Assembly: GCF_000378225.1 (NCBI RefSeq)
Contig: NZ_KB905142.1
Location: forward strand, 62,001 to 126,000
DNA length: 64,000 nt
Source of the DNA: Methylophilus methylotrophus DSM 46235 = ATCC 53528
GTDB taxonomy: Bacteria > Pseudomonadota > Gammaproteobacteria > Burkholderiales > Methylophilaceae
Direction of reading: 5' to 3'
A program made the position numbers and the translations under genes. Positions 37,545-46,333 of the stretch are shown piece by piece. The notes under the pieces are model-generated. The model saw nothing but the letters and a program-made list of their open reading frames with translations, did no database searches and was not told the origin of the DNA. Each line of letters begins with the position of its first letter. Positions within the stretch are counted from its first letter, which is position 1.

Positions 37545-38396
37545 ATGCGCTGGGTATGGTTGTTATTAACGACAGTTTTTTTACTGCTCTCTCAGCAGGC
37601 TGAGGCCGCTGAAAAAGGGTTGTTCTGGCAATTAGAGTCTCCCAGTGGCCAGGTCAGTTACCTGTTTGGCACCATGCATACCGACGACAACCGGGTGACT
37701 AATTTTCCCCCATCAGTCATACAGGCATTAAAAAATGTAGATACCTTTATGCTGGAGGTGGCGGATGCGCCGCCAGCAAGCTTATTGCAGTTGCCGCAGG
37801 GCAATTTAAAGCAGTATTTATCTGAGACCGAGCTGGAGCAGGTGGCAAGGTTGGCTGATATGCATGTAATGCCGATGGAAATGGTGCTCAGGATGAAACC
37901 ATGGTTGCTCGCGGTATTGTTTGACTTGCCCAAACCACAAACCCCTTTTGCGCAAGACCTGTTGCTGAAAGCCAAGGCGGAAGAACTGGATAAACGAGTG
38001 TTGGGGCTAGAGAGTCCACAGGAACATTTTGGCGTCATGGATAACCTGACCACAGAGGAGCAATTGCAGATGTTACGTGCCGTGCTCAAACGTAGCCAGA
38101 AACAAAAGGAAAATGATTTTGAGCGGCTTATGAAGGCTTACCTGGCGGGTGATTCCGAGCAGGTGGCAAACATGGATGATGCCATGACCCAGGGGGTATT
38201 GCCTGCAGCCTTGTGGCAGCGGATGCGCGTAAAACTGCTGGATGAGCGTAATGTGTTGATGGCAGACCGCAGCCTGGAGCAAGCTAAACAGGGCAGAGTA
38301 TTTATTGCGGTGGGCGCTGCCCATCTGGCTGGAAAAGATGGGTTGATACAGGCGTTCAGACAGGCTGGGTTTAAACTGACGCCACTTAAAAAGTAG
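37545..38396 (+). CDS. TraB/GumN-family secreted protein
   Basis: A protein of about 283 residues with a signal peptide (MRWVWLLLTTVFLLLSQQAEAAE). The mature part begins GLFWQLESPSGQVSYLFGTMHTDD, with the GTMH motif of the TraB/GumN family, and ends with RVFIAVGAAHLAGKDGLIQAF, the second conserved motif. The family is thought to be metal-dependent hydrolases, possibly proteases. The ATG at 37545 with GGGGAA 5 bases upstream is preferred over the GTG at 37533. It is convergent with the next gene. Confidence 0.85.
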   Translation: MRWVWLLLTTVFLLLSQQAEAAEKGLFWQLESPSGQVSYLFGTMHTDDNRVTNFPPSVIQALKNVDTFMLEVADAPPASLLQLPQGNLKQYLSETELEQVARLADMHVMPMEMVLRMKPWLLAVLFDLPKPQTPFAQDLLLKAKAEELDKRVLGLESPQEHFGVMDNLTTEEQLQMLRAVLKRSQKQKENDFERLMKAYLAGDSEQVANMDDAMTQGVLPAALWQRMRVKLLDERNVLMADRSLEQAKQGRVFIAVGAAHLAGKDGLIQAFRQAGFKLTPLKK

Positions 38397-38403
38397 CCAG
38401 TGT

Positions 38404-38883
38404 TCAGGCTGGCTTTTGTTGCGTGATCTCCTGCGCAATGCGTGTGATGTGCGCGACAAAATCTGCATCTTCGCCAACCAGTAACCTAGGCAGGTGTTGC
38501 CGGAAGTCTTCACGCAGGCACCATTCCCGCATGTAATCTTCCCATGACATCCAGCGTCGCAAACGCTTGCCACGCATATCAGGGTCATAAGCCAGAAGAT
38601 AAGCCCGCTCAAACAGGGAAATCAGGATTTCAAACAGGACGAGCTTGCGTTCTTCCTGCTCAGCCGTCATGGGTAAGGCACCGCGATGAGAGCGCAATTG
38701 TAAATCGGGGTTGGCCATGACCAGTTTTAGAAAGTCGGTATAGTTGTCAGCTAATAACTGATAGACCTCTTCGTCTTCGTTCTCGCGCTCTTTGCGTTGT
38801 TCTAAGACAAAGGTGAGGATCGCGAGCGGCAAGCCGATCACGGTGACGACATAACTCAGTAACTCCCAAGTGGCAATAGACAT
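38404..38883 (-). CDS. Membrane-anchored hypothetical protein
   Basis: A 159-residue protein with one N-terminal hydrophobic helix (LLSYVVTVIGLPLAILTFVLEQ) and a helical cytoplasmic part rich in charged residues. It includes ILISLFERAYLLAYDPDMRGKRLRRWMSWEDYMREWC, a pattern seen in many short one-helix proteins of unknown function. No operon partner is certain; the CheY-like gene upstream is 64 bases away on the same strand. Confidence 0.6.
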   Translation of the reverse strand: MSIATWELLSYVVTVIGLPLAILTFVLEQRKERENEDEEVYQLLADNYTDFLKLVMANPDLQLRSHRGALPMTAEQEERKLVLFEILISLFERAYLLAYDPDMRGKRLRRWMSWEDYMREWCLREDFRQHLPRLLVGEDADFVAHITRIAQEITQQKPA

Positions 38884-38947
38884 AATTTGGCAACGTGGTT
38901 TGAATCTTACACCCGCACCGTCGTTTTAAAAGGGAAATAAATGCAAG

Positions 38948-39328
38948 TCAATTCAATTCGCTGGCATGTTGTTGAATCACATCAATGCATTCATCAAATT
39001 GCAGCGATTTATCAAAGAAATACTCTACCCCCATGTTCTGCGCCAGGTTGCGGTAATAACTGTTGCCATGGTTGGTTAACATGACAATATCAGGGGCCTT
39101 GAATGGGTAGTCCTGCTGCCGGGTGTGTCGCACCACGTCAAAGCCGGTCCCTTTGGCCAGCTCAATATCCAGCACGATCATGTCGTATTGGCGTTTGTTA
39201 AGCAAATCAATGGCTTCGTCACTGGTAGTGGCGATATCTTTGATATCCAGTTGATTACAGTCATGCAACATCTCCACGATAACATCGCGGATGAGCGCAG
39301 AATCTTCAACTAACAATAGTCTATACAT
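38948..39328 (-). CDS. Single-domain CheY-like response regulator
   Basis: A 126-residue receiver domain with no output domain. It has LLLVEDSALIRDVIVEML (acidic pocket), the phosphoacceptor Asp in MIVLDIELAKGTGFDVV, Thr in VMLTNHG and Lys in YFFDKSLQF. It lies 64 bases after the NarL-type regulator on the same strand, and a CHASE3 kinase diverges from the same cluster. It may act as a phosphate sink or as a shuttle to another partner. Confidence 0.88.
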   Translation of the reverse strand: MYRLLLVEDSALIRDVIVEMLHDCNQLDIKDIATTSDEAIDLLNKRQYDMIVLDIELAKGTGFDVVRHTRQQDYPFKAPDIVMLTNHGNSYYRNLAQNMGVEYFFDKSLQFDECIDVIQQHASELN

Positions 39329-39392
39329 GACGGTTCAACCAATGTTTACTCACGTGATGGTAAAAATATTGCTGCCTGACGAATTTCATTTT

Positions 39393-40025
39393 TTAATTAA
39401 GCAAGCCGTATTTGATGGCGTAATAAGTCAAGTCAGCATTCGATTTCATGGCCATTTTCTCCAAAATACGGCTACGGTAAGTGCTCACGGTTTTGATACT
39501 GATGAACAATTCGTCAGCGATGGCGGTGGGCGTCTGGCCAGCAGCCAGTTTGACGAATACCTGGAATTCGCGGTCTGAGAGCGTCTCATGCAGTTGCTTT
39601 TCTGACGGATGGCTAAGCTCGTTAGTCATCAGTTCAGCCAGCTCGGTTGAAATATAGCGCTTGCCTGCGGAGACAGTGCGGATGGCCTGGATAATCTCGT
39701 CAGAATCCGCGTTTTTGGACAAATATCCTTTACAGCCATTGCGCATTAAATTGAGTGCGTATTGGTCTTCAGCATAGCCGCTAAGGACTAATACAGGTAA
39801 CTCCGGCGCAACGTGTTTTAATTCGTGTAGCGTATCCACCCCGTTTTTATCAGGCATGGAAATATCCAGCACCATGGCATCATATTCATTTTTGCGTACC
39901 AGTTGGATGGCCTCAGCCCCTGAGCTGGCCTCTCCGGTCACTTGCAAGTCAGACTCAAGTTCTATCAGGTTACGCAGGCCGTCACGGACTATGCTGTGAT
40001 CATCTACCAAAAGAATTCTTTTCAT
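39393..40025 (-). CDS. NarL-family response regulator
   Basis: A 210-residue regulator: receiver (LLVDDHSIVRDGLRNLIE, Asp in AMVLDISMPDKNGVD, Lys in GYLSKNADSDE) and LuxR-type helix-turn-helix (LSDREFQVFVKLAAGQTP, then ISIKTVSTYRSRILEKM). It is the probable partner of the HisKA_3 kinase at 41257-42681, which lies beyond the YqjE/YqjD-like pair. Targets may be the surrounding envelope-stress-type genes; this is an inference from clustering. Confidence 0.88.
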   Translation of the reverse strand: MKRILLVDDHSIVRDGLRNLIELESDLQVTGEASSGAEAIQLVRKNEYDAMVLDISMPDKNGVDTLHELKHVAPELPVLVLSGYAEDQYALNLMRNGCKGYLSKNADSDEIIQAIRTVSAGKRYISTELAELMTNELSHPSEKQLHETLSDREFQVFVKLAAGQTPTAIADELFISIKTVSTYRSRILEKMAMKSNADLTYYAIKYGLLN

Positions 40026-40048
40026 TATGTTCTCTTTGATTTTATTTG

Positions 40049-40540
40049 TCAGGTTGGAGATTTTGCCACATCAGGGCTCGACCCAGGCTCAGAATGGTCT
40101 GTTTGAGGTTGCTCCTCCGGAGCCATTTCATTCCGGAATAAGCGCCAGTCACGACTAATCATGTTCAATGAGTCAGCAAACAGGGGTTTTTTCTGCCAGG
40201 TAGCCCGGACAGCCAGAAAAATGACCACGCCTATAATGATGGGCACCAGCATTGCAAGCCCCAAGATCAGGGAGCGTTGCGGATGTTCCCACAATAATGA
40301 GAATAGCCACATCAATCCCAGCAGGCCGGTAAAAATAAACATGCTAAACACCACCAGCAACCCTACGATGCTGGTGGCTAGCCGTTCAGTTTCCTCTACA
40401 AAATCCTGTTTCAATTGCTGTGCACGGTCCTCTGTATAGTCGGCAACATGATGGCGCAGATTGAAAAAATTATCTTTCAGTGCCGTCACCTTGCGATTGA
40501 GAAATAAAACAGCAGCAAATTTCAAGAGGTTTACCCACAT
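40049..40540 (-). CDS. YqjE-like phage-holin-superfamily membrane protein
   Basis: A 163-residue protein: an N-terminal amphipathic part, two membrane helices (IVGLLVVFSMFIFTGLLGLM; LILGLAMLVPIIIGVVIFLA) and a polar Pro/Ser-rich tail. This is the architecture of the Phage_holin_3_6/YqjE family, which accompanies YqjD-type ribosome- and membrane-associated proteins. It lies 12 bases after the DUF883 gene. Function is uncertain; it is not a lysis holin by context. Confidence 0.7.
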   Translation of the reverse strand: MWVNLLKFAAVLFLNRKVTALKDNFFNLRHHVADYTEDRAQQLKQDFVEETERLATSIVGLLVVFSMFIFTGLLGLMWLFSLLWEHPQRSLILGLAMLVPIIIGVVIFLAVRATWQKKPLFADSLNMISRDWRLFRNEMAPEEQPQTDHSEPGSSPDVAKSPT

Positions 40541-40552
40541 AGCTTTCCTAGC

Positions 40553-40957
40553 TTATTCACGACGTTTGGAGCCTAACAAATATCCTATCAGTAAACCAAC
40601 GCCCGCGGCTACCAGAACTGTGCCCATAGGATGCTCGTGTACGGTATCTACCGTTTTACCTTTAAGCGATTGATAAGTTTCGCTCACTTCACGCTGAACC
40701 TGGTCTTTGACACGGCTGGCCTTGGAGGCAAGCGCTGCCGCATTTTCTTCACTGGTCAGACGGTCAATATTGGCTTTCAGGCTATGAATGAGCTCTTTGG
40801 CTTTATCCTGCGTATTGTCCGCAGTGTCATTCACCGCGTCGAGCAAGTCGTTGGCGGTGGACTTCACCTGCGCGGCAATTTCTTCTATTGCTTCATCCGA
40901 TTTTTTTGCCAGACGATCAGTTGTATTCTCAACATTATCTTTTGAAAAATTAAACAT
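40553..40957 (-). CDS. DUF883 (YqjD/ElaB-like) protein
   Basis: A 134-residue highly charged helical protein with a C-terminal membrane segment (MGTVLVAAGVGLLIGYLLGSKRRE), the hallmark of the YqjD/ElaB family. These anchor inactive ribosomes to the membrane in stationary phase in E. coli. A GGAGT site precedes the start. It is followed by the YqjE-like gene. The 300-base divergent spacer to the kinase gene (40958-41256) carries the promoters; I could not fix them. Confidence 0.85.
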   Translation of the reverse strand: MFNFSKDNVENTTDRLAKKSDEAIEEIAAQVKSTANDLLDAVNDTADNTQDKAKELIHSLKANIDRLTSEENAAALASKASRVKDQVQREVSETYQSLKGKTVDTVHEHPMGTVLVAAGVGLLIGYLLGSKRRE

Positions 40958-41256
40958 AGTGGAACTCCTTTTTTATCTTGATTACAAAAGAAAACACGCT
41001 CATTGAGGATCACCTCGAATCAGAAAGTGCTTTCAACATGTATGCATGTTACGCAATCACATGTTGAATCCGTATCGGCCAGGCACCGATATCAAGGTCA
41101 GAATCATCTGACAACCATAGTAAATAAAGCTTTACTGCATGTTTACGTTGCCGATCAACAGTAACATCGTTATCATGCGTTTCAGAATATTGTTAACAAT
41201 ATATTTAAAAAGTTACGCCGGATTGTCTGGATTTTCAATCTTTTCATTTGACTTTG

Positions 41257-42681
41257 ATGCATAAAATCAGAACCTACCTTATTGCCTTGCTTGACCGCCT
41301 GGAAAAAATAAGTGACACCTTCGGCGGGAACACGGTGGCTTTGCTCACGGTTAGTTTACTGTTGGCTGCAGCCATGCTGGTGGTCAATGATCGTTTCATT
41401 GTTTCTACGCGAGAAAAAACCGATGTGTTGTCCATGCTGGACGAATTGCTCCTGGAAACCTGGAAGGTACAGTCCAATCTGGCGATTGCAGAAAGTTCGC
41501 AGAGAGGATATCTGTTGACCCGTTCTGACAATTACTTTAAACCTTATGACAATGCAACCGGGCAAATCAGTCAGCAGTTACAAAATATCAATACCCTGCT
41601 CAACCATACCAACCTTGTGAAACATGCCGAAATCCAGTCGACCATGAACGAACTTATGAGCAGTATTTCAAAAAAATCTGCAGAAATGAGCGTGACCATA
41701 GACTTTGCCAAGAAGCGCCAGTTCGATAAGGCCTTGGCGGTGGTCAGGCTAGATTCAGGTATTAAGGAAAGCCATAATATTGAGATCTTGTCACGCCGCT
41801 TTGAACAGCAGGTGATGGCTTACAGGGCGGAACTGGAGGATAAGCGTAATACGATGCGTCGCATGATGCGATGGTTTGTAATGGCTTGCCCGCTGATTTT
41901 TGTTTCACTGGTGGTATTGGTGATCAGGCGTCTGCTACGGGAGCTGGCAGAAAAAGCAAACCTGTATGTACGGCTGACAGACGAGAATGCCGAATATGAG
42001 CGTAATATCCAGCGCATGACGACGACATTGCAGCGCCAGGCATTGCAGGCTCAAACCAATGTAGAGCGTGAGCGCTATCAGCTGTCCAGGGAGTTACATG
42101 ATGAGCTGGGTTCCTTGCTGACAGCAATCAAGATGGATATCTCCTGGGCTATCAAGCACTTAAAAGAGGACATGCCTCAGGTCACGGAAAAGCTGAAAAA
42201 AACCAACCAGTACCTCGACCGCAGTATTAATTTCAAGCGTGAAATTGTTCAGAACCTGCATCCCTCCATGATCAAGAGCTTTGGCCTGATTGCGTCATTA
42301 CAGAACCTGCTCAATGAAGCCGGGGGGCGCAATCAATGGCAACTGGATGTCATCATGCCAGATCAGGAAATGTTGATTAACGAGACACTGAGTCTGATTA
42401 TTTACCGGCTGGTGCAAGAAAGCCTTAATAATTGCAGCAAGTATGCCAAAGCGACACAGGTTTCCGTGCACCTGATGCATGACGAGCAATATATCAAGCT
42501 GGAAATTGCCGATAACGGCATAGGTTTTGATATGAACAGCTTAACCACTGCCAATACTGGCATCAGTGGTATGCGTAACCGGGTAGAGTCGATTGGTGGT
42601 CACTATGAAGTCACCAGTGCCCCCGGCCAGGGAACCAGCACGCGTGTGTTACTGCCATATCTTTTGGCTGATCCTTCCTAG
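41257..42681 (+). CDS. CHASE3 sensor histidine kinase (NarL class)
   Basis: A 474-residue membrane kinase with a helix near residues 27-47, a periplasmic CHASE3-type helical domain (MLDELLLETWKVQSNLAIAE, SQRGYLLTRSDNYFKPYD), a second helix near 205-225, a coiled linker and a HisKA_3 domain with the phosphoacceptor in LSRELHDELGSLLTAIK. The HATPase domain ends with IADNGIGFD and GISGMRNRVESIGG. The frame opens with TTG at 41248, but the ATG at 41257 is preferred. It is divergent from the DUF883 gene and its likely regulator partner at 39393. Confidence 0.9.
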   Translation: MHKIRTYLIALLDRLEKISDTFGGNTVALLTVSLLLAAAMLVVNDRFIVSTREKTDVLSMLDELLLETWKVQSNLAIAESSQRGYLLTRSDNYFKPYDNATGQISQQLQNINTLLNHTNLVKHAEIQSTMNELMSSISKKSAEMSVTIDFAKKRQFDKALAVVRLDSGIKESHNIEILSRRFEQQVMAYRAELEDKRNTMRRMMRWFVMACPLIFVSLVVLVIRRLLRELAEKANLYVRLTDENAEYERNIQRMTTTLQRQALQAQTNVERERYQLSRELHDELGSLLTAIKMDISWAIKHLKEDMPQVTEKLKKTNQYLDRSINFKREIVQNLHPSMIKSFGLIASLQNLLNEAGGRNQWQLDVIMPDQEMLINETLSLIIYRLVQESLNNCSKYAKATQVSVHLMHDEQYIKLEIADNGIGFDMNSLTTANTGISGMRNRVESIGGHYEVTSAPGQGTSTRVLLPYLLADPS

Positions 42682-42836
42682 TCACTTCACGTATTTCACT
42701 TCATGTAGTCATATTCTGACACTGGATTCAGTGATTGGAGGACTGACGGTATTTGTTTGTCTGATTAACATGTCAACACACTAAACAATAAATTCAGTTG
42801 AATTGTTAGTGGCTAAGCGTGAAAAAGGAGACGCAC

Positions 42837-43352
42837 ATGTTAATGTCAAAATACAAACAAGCAATAATCTTTGGCAGCCTGTTGGCGACCACCATCACAT
42901 TAAACGCTTTTGCGTTCGATCTTGAGGAAGTGCAAAAGGGTGATAAGCCTTATTTGGAAGAGTTCACTGCACTGGACAAAAACGCGAATAACACTTTGAC
43001 CTGGGCTGAAGCGCAGAAAGACAAGGGGCTCAAGCAGCAAGATTTCAAATCATACGACCATGACAAAGATGGTAGCTTGAGTTACGAAGAATACGCAGAA
43101 CTCAAAACGCAGACTGGTCAAAAAGCCATTAAGGGCGCCATGTCTGACAGCTGGATCACCACCAAGGTAAAAGCCCGGCTGTTGGAAGAAGAATCATTGA
43201 AGTCACTGAAGATCAGTGTTGAAACACACAAAGGTGAAGTGTTGCTGAGTGGGTTTGTGAATGACTCCACGCTTAAAGCAAAAGCAGAAGAGCTTGTTGC
43301 GACTGTCGAAGGCGTGAAATCAGTCAAAAATGCAATCGTAGTTAAAGGTTAA
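42837..43352 (+). CDS. Secreted EF-hand and BON-domain protein
   Basis: A 171-residue exported protein. A signal peptide ends near AFA (residues 24-26). Two calcium-binding loops follow: D47-E58 (DKNANNTLTWAE) and D74-E85 (DHDKDGSLSYEE). A BON domain occupies roughly 100-171 (SWITTKVKARLLEEE, GEVLLSGFVNDSTLKAKAEEL, VEGVKSVKNAIVV). BON domains bind phospholipid surfaces, as in OsmY. The ATG at 42837 lies 6 bases after AAAAAGGAG, so the GTG at 42819 is rejected. The EF-hand plus BON combination is uncommon. Confidence 0.85.
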   Translation: MLMSKYKQAIIFGSLLATTITLNAFAFDLEEVQKGDKPYLEEFTALDKNANNTLTWAEAQKDKGLKQQDFKSYDHDKDGSLSYEEYAELKTQTGQKAIKGAMSDSWITTKVKARLLEEESLKSLKISVETHKGEVLLSGFVNDSTLKAKAEELVATVEGVKSVKNAIVVKG

Positions 43353-43364
43353 TTACACCCCCTT

Positions 43365-43410
43365 GCAAGCTACTTTTTCTCTCCCAAGTACGTAGCTTGC
43401 TCTTTTTTTT
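43365..43410 (+). terminator. Rho-independent terminator after the EF-hand/BON gene
   Basis: GCAAGCTAC (43365-43373) pairs exactly with GTAGCTTGC (43392-43400) and is followed by a T-rich run to 43410. Confidence 0.85.
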
Positions 43411-43496
43411 CCGGCGGGTTGTTCACAAGTGTTGACTGATTCATCCTCTGTGCGACTCGAACAACTCGCCACCTTAAGTAGCAGAAAGGAAACATC

Positions 43497-43907
43497 ATGA
43501 ACAAGATGAATCGTTATCTGGTAAGTAGTGTATTGAGCGGTATGTTGCTGTCAGGCCCTCAAGCCATGGCTAAAGGCGAACCCATGTATGATTTTCTGCC
43601 TAGCGACACCGTGATCGATAATGTGAAAAACAACCTCCAAAGCCATGGGGTAGATGTGTCTAACCTCCAAGTCGATGCTGATGCGCAAGGTGTGGTGCAA
43701 TTAAGGGGTGAAGTGGCCTCAAAACAAGAGGTAGAAAGCATCACCCAGATTGCGAAGGAGTCAGAGGGCGTATATGCCGTGCTAGGCGCTTTACGCTATG
43801 AAACTGGCGAAGTGGTACCTGCACCTGTTCCTGAGGGCCTTGACCCTATGATGGATGCGCCTGCCGCTGGTAACGAGGCGACGCAACAGCAGATAGATGC
43901 GCAATGA
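43497..43907 (+). CDS. Secreted BON-domain protein
   Basis: A 136-residue exported protein: signal peptide (MNKMNRYLVSSVLSGMLLSG, cleaved near AMA), then one BON domain (SDTVIDNVKNNLQSHGVDVS, GVVQLRGEVASKQEVESI, SEGVYAVLGALRYE), and a Pro/Ala/Gln-rich tail. An AAAGGAAAC site precedes the ATG. It follows the EF-hand/BON gene but is separated by a terminator, so it has its own promoter. A strong hairpin (CCGGGAGA / TCTCCCGG) lies just after the stop. Likely periplasmic and stress-related, by family only. Confidence 0.8.
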   Translation: MNKMNRYLVSSVLSGMLLSGPQAMAKGEPMYDFLPSDTVIDNVKNNLQSHGVDVSNLQVDADAQGVVQLRGEVASKQEVESITQIAKESEGVYAVLGALRYETGEVVPAPVPEGLDPMMDAPAAGNEATQQQIDAQ

Positions 43908-43912
43908 GCTCA

Positions 43913-43934
43913 CCGGGAGACACCGCTCTCCCGG
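43913..43934 (+). terminator. GC-rich hairpin after the BON gene
   Basis: CCGGGAGA (43913-43920) and TCTCCCGG (43927-43934) form a perfect 8-bp stem with a 6-base loop, 5 bases after the stop codon. There is no T-tract, so termination may be Rho-assisted or the hairpin may protect the mRNA end. Confidence 0.5.
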
Positions 43935-43952
43935 GGGTTGACCAGGCAAGAG

Positions 43953-44552
43953 TTAGTGATGCTCGGGCACCACATGTCGACCGGATTCGTACTCAACCTG
44001 GTTGGCTTGTCTGATGAATAGTAATTGGTCAGTGGCAAATCCCAACGCCTTGGCTTTAGCCATGAGGTGCTGTTTGATGGGGTAAGTTAGTTGAGGCGTG
44101 CGTGACAATATCCATAAGTAATCCCGTCCACTACTGACCAGCGCATAGTTATAGTATGGTTTGTCGAGTTCCAAGATATTGTACTCGCCATAAAAGGGCC
44201 CAAAAAACGAAACTTTAAGTCGACCCGTGCGCGTGCCATCGGCGTTTGTCGGATCGACAAATTTTGCTTTGCCCACGGCCTCACTCCAGTCATTCTTTTT
44301 TGTATTAAACCCGCGGTTAACCACTTTTAATGTTCCATCTGCTTCAATGCTGTACTTCGCCGTCACTTGTTCCAGCCCTTTTTCAAAACGATTATCCAGT
44401 CGTGCGATTTCGTACCAGGTGCCCACATATTGGGTAGGGTCAAAGCTGGGGACTATGGCCTGTTCAGCTTCTGGCGACATTCCTTCTGAGCAAGCGCTCA
44501 AGGTGATCACGGATGCAATATAAAATAGGTAGGAAAAAGTTTTAATGAGCAT
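43953..44552 (-). CDS. Outer-membrane lipocalin (Blc-like)
   Basis: A protein of about 199 residues. A lipoprotein signal with lipobox LSAC precedes the lipocalin barrel. The structurally conserved G-x-W is in YVGTWYEIARLDNRFEKGL, and the family continues with YNYALVSSGRDYLWILSRTP. Blc-type lipocalins bind lysophospholipids and help in membrane repair. The frame extends to a TTG at 44576, but the ATG at 44552 (MLIKTFSYL) gives a normal signal peptide. It is convergent with the BON gene. Confidence 0.9.
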   Translation of the reverse strand: MLIKTFSYLFYIASVITLSACSEGMSPEAEQAIVPSFDPTQYVGTWYEIARLDNRFEKGLEQVTAKYSIEADGTLKVVNRGFNTKKNDWSEAVGKAKFVDPTNADGTRTGRLKVSFFGPFYGEYNILELDKPYYNYALVSSGRDYLWILSRTPQLTYPIKQHLMAKAKALGFATDQLLFIRQANQVEYESGRHVVPEHH

Positions 44553-44765
44553 GTTGAATGAGTAAGTGTTAAGCAAGTCATTACAGACCGTTTAAAATAA
44601 CACAAATTCCATCATGAAAAAAAGTCGGTGAAAGCGGGTGGTATTGGTAACCGCGCAGAACAAGAGATGGATAGCCGAGTGTATAAAAGGCGTTCTCGTT
44701 GGGAATAAAGGCAATCCATGTTTGACCATGATAATGGGCGCTAATAAGGTTAGTTGGAGAGTGAA

Positions 44766-45206
44766 ATGAAAGTATGGATATTGGGTGTGAGTCTATGTTG
44801 CTTTAGCGTATTGGCACAGGCGCAAAGTTGCAACAATAAAAATGTGGCTGCCAGTGGTGTGGGCGGGGTTGCCGGGTCGGCGATCGGCGCCGTCATGCTT
44901 GGCCCTGCTGGTGAAGTATTGGGCGGGGCGGTGGGCGGTGCAGTCGGTAGCGTGGTTGCGAATGATGGCAAGGCGCAGCCTTCAACCATGTTAGGTGGTG
45001 CAGTGGGTGGCGCAGGTGGTGCAATTCTTGGTCGTGGCTTAGGTGGCGGCAGGCTATTAGCCGTCCTGGGAGCTGGCTTGGGAAGTGCGGGCGGCGCTTG
45101 TGTTGCGCAGCAGGCCTCGGCTGGAAAAGGCCGCCATGTCACGCAGGTAAAAAAAGCTTCTGCCAACAACGCAACTGCCAAAGCGCAAAGATTGTTGGGG
45201 AGCTAA
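44766..45206 (+). CDS. Secreted glycine-zipper protein
   Basis: A 146-residue exported protein with a signal peptide (MKVWILGVSLCCFSVLAQAQ) followed by two hydrophobic glycine-zipper stretches (ASGVGGVAGSAIGAVMLGP, GGAVGGAVGSVV; and GGAVGGAGGAILGRGLGGG). Such zippers insert in membranes, as in SlyB/Rcc01693-like proteins. The ATG at 44766 is preceded by GGAGAGTG and is preferred to the TTG at 44754. The gene is alone; a hairpin with a T-rich tail follows at 45212-45245. Confidence 0.7.
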   Translation: MKVWILGVSLCCFSVLAQAQSCNNKNVAASGVGGVAGSAIGAVMLGPAGEVLGGAVGGAVGSVVANDGKAQPSTMLGGAVGGAGGAILGRGLGGGRLLAVLGAGLGSAGGACVAQQASAGKGRHVTQVKKASANNATAKAQRLLGS

Positions 45207-45211
45207 TTGTT

Positions 45212-45254
45212 GAGCCAGTGGCAAATTCATTTATTCCCCTGGCTCTTGTCTTTT
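45212..45254 (+). terminator. Terminator after the glycine-zipper gene
   Basis: GAGCCAG (45212-45218) pairs with CTGGCTC (45239-45245), followed by TTGTCTTTT. It lies between convergent genes. Confidence 0.55.
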
Positions 45255-45256
45255 GA

Positions 45257-46228
45257 CTAGCGCTGGGTTAACTTTTTGAGTTGGTACATCAATGCATCCC
45301 CTTCAACCAGCAATTGTTCCACAGATTTAGGGAGTTGGGGATCAAATTCAACGATGCCGTGTGCAAATGAAATCCTGTACGGTTGGCGCTGTTGTTGCCT
45401 GATGGTGTCAAGATATGCAACCAGTCGCTCTATGTAGATATGTGCTTCATGGTGGCGGGCATTGGCCAGTAGAACCACAAATTCATCCCCGCCCAGCCGG
45501 GCAAATATATCCGAAGTACGGCCCACTTTTTTCAATGCTTTGCCAAAAGTCTGCAAAGCGCGATCACCTTCATCGTGCCCATGTGAGTCATTGATAAACT
45601 TGAACTCATTCAGATCCAGAAAAACAAGCGAGGCATACACATGGTGACGGGTAAAATAATTGAGGTATTTTTCTGCCAACATGATTAAACCACGCCGATT
45701 ATTCACCTCAGTGAGATCGTCCATGGTTGCCAGTTCAATCGCAGCAAGTTCATGCTCCACCATGAGTGCAAGATCATGAAGGCCTTCGATATCCTTATCG
45801 GTAAATTCGCGGGGTTGCGTATCAATCAGGCACAAGGTGCCGATTTTAAAGCCATGCTTGGTGCGGATGGGCCTGCCTGCATAGAACCGGATGTGAGGTG
45901 AGCCAGTCACCAGTGGATTGTCTGAAAATCTGGAGTCTTTTGAGGCATCTGGAATCACAAATGTGTCATTTCCCAGGATGGCGTGACCACAAAAGGAAAT
46001 GTCCCTTGGAGTCTCCTGGATGTCTAGTCCCACGCAAGACTTGAACCATTGGCGATGGCTATCTACAAGGGTTACTAGCGCAATCGGCACATTGAACATC
46101 CTACTGGCAATCCTGGTTACACGATCGAAACGTTCTTCTGACCGTGTGTCGAGAATTGCCAGAGCACGCAATATATTCAGGCGCTCGGCTTCATTTTGGG
46201 GTATCTCAGGTGTTTGCAAAGTAGCCAA
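45257..46228 (-). CDS. GAF-GGDEF diguanylate cyclase
   Basis: A 323-residue soluble protein. An N-terminal GAF domain (about 30-160; IALVTLVDSHRQWFKSCVGLD, RFYAGRPIRTKHGFKIGTLCLID) resembles those of two-component and cyclase proteins. The GGDEF motif is intact (FARLGGDEFVVLL). An RxxD inhibitory site (RTSD) lies five residues before it, so feedback inhibition by cyclic-di-GMP is expected. A 15-bp palindrome (46267-46281) lies in its upstream region. Confidence 0.92.
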   Translation of the reverse strand: MATLQTPEIPQNEAERLNILRALAILDTRSEERFDRVTRIASRMFNVPIALVTLVDSHRQWFKSCVGLDIQETPRDISFCGHAILGNDTFVIPDASKDSRFSDNPLVTGSPHIRFYAGRPIRTKHGFKIGTLCLIDTQPREFTDKDIEGLHDLALMVEHELAAIELATMDDLTEVNNRRGLIMLAEKYLNYFTRHHVYASLVFLDLNEFKFINDSHGHDEGDRALQTFGKALKKVGRTSDIFARLGGDEFVVLLANARHHEAHIYIERLVAYLDTIRQQQRQPYRISFAHGIVEFDPQLPKSVEQLLVEGDALMYQLKKLTQR

Positions 46229-46266
46229 CTGCTTCCAGAAGGTAAATAATGATCATACTGGGATTT

Positions 46267-46281
46267 TATGTATTATACATA
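46267..46281. promoter_or_regulatory. Palindrome upstream of the GAF-GGDEF gene
   Basis: TATGTAT-T-ATACATA is a perfect 7-1-7 palindrome 39 bases before the start codon of the cyclase gene. It could be an operator; part of it also resembles a -10 element. Confidence 0.4.
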
Positions 46282-46333
46282 GACAGAATAAAACGACTTT
46301 TGTGCCTAACTCTTTCAGTTTTGGCGGAATATT

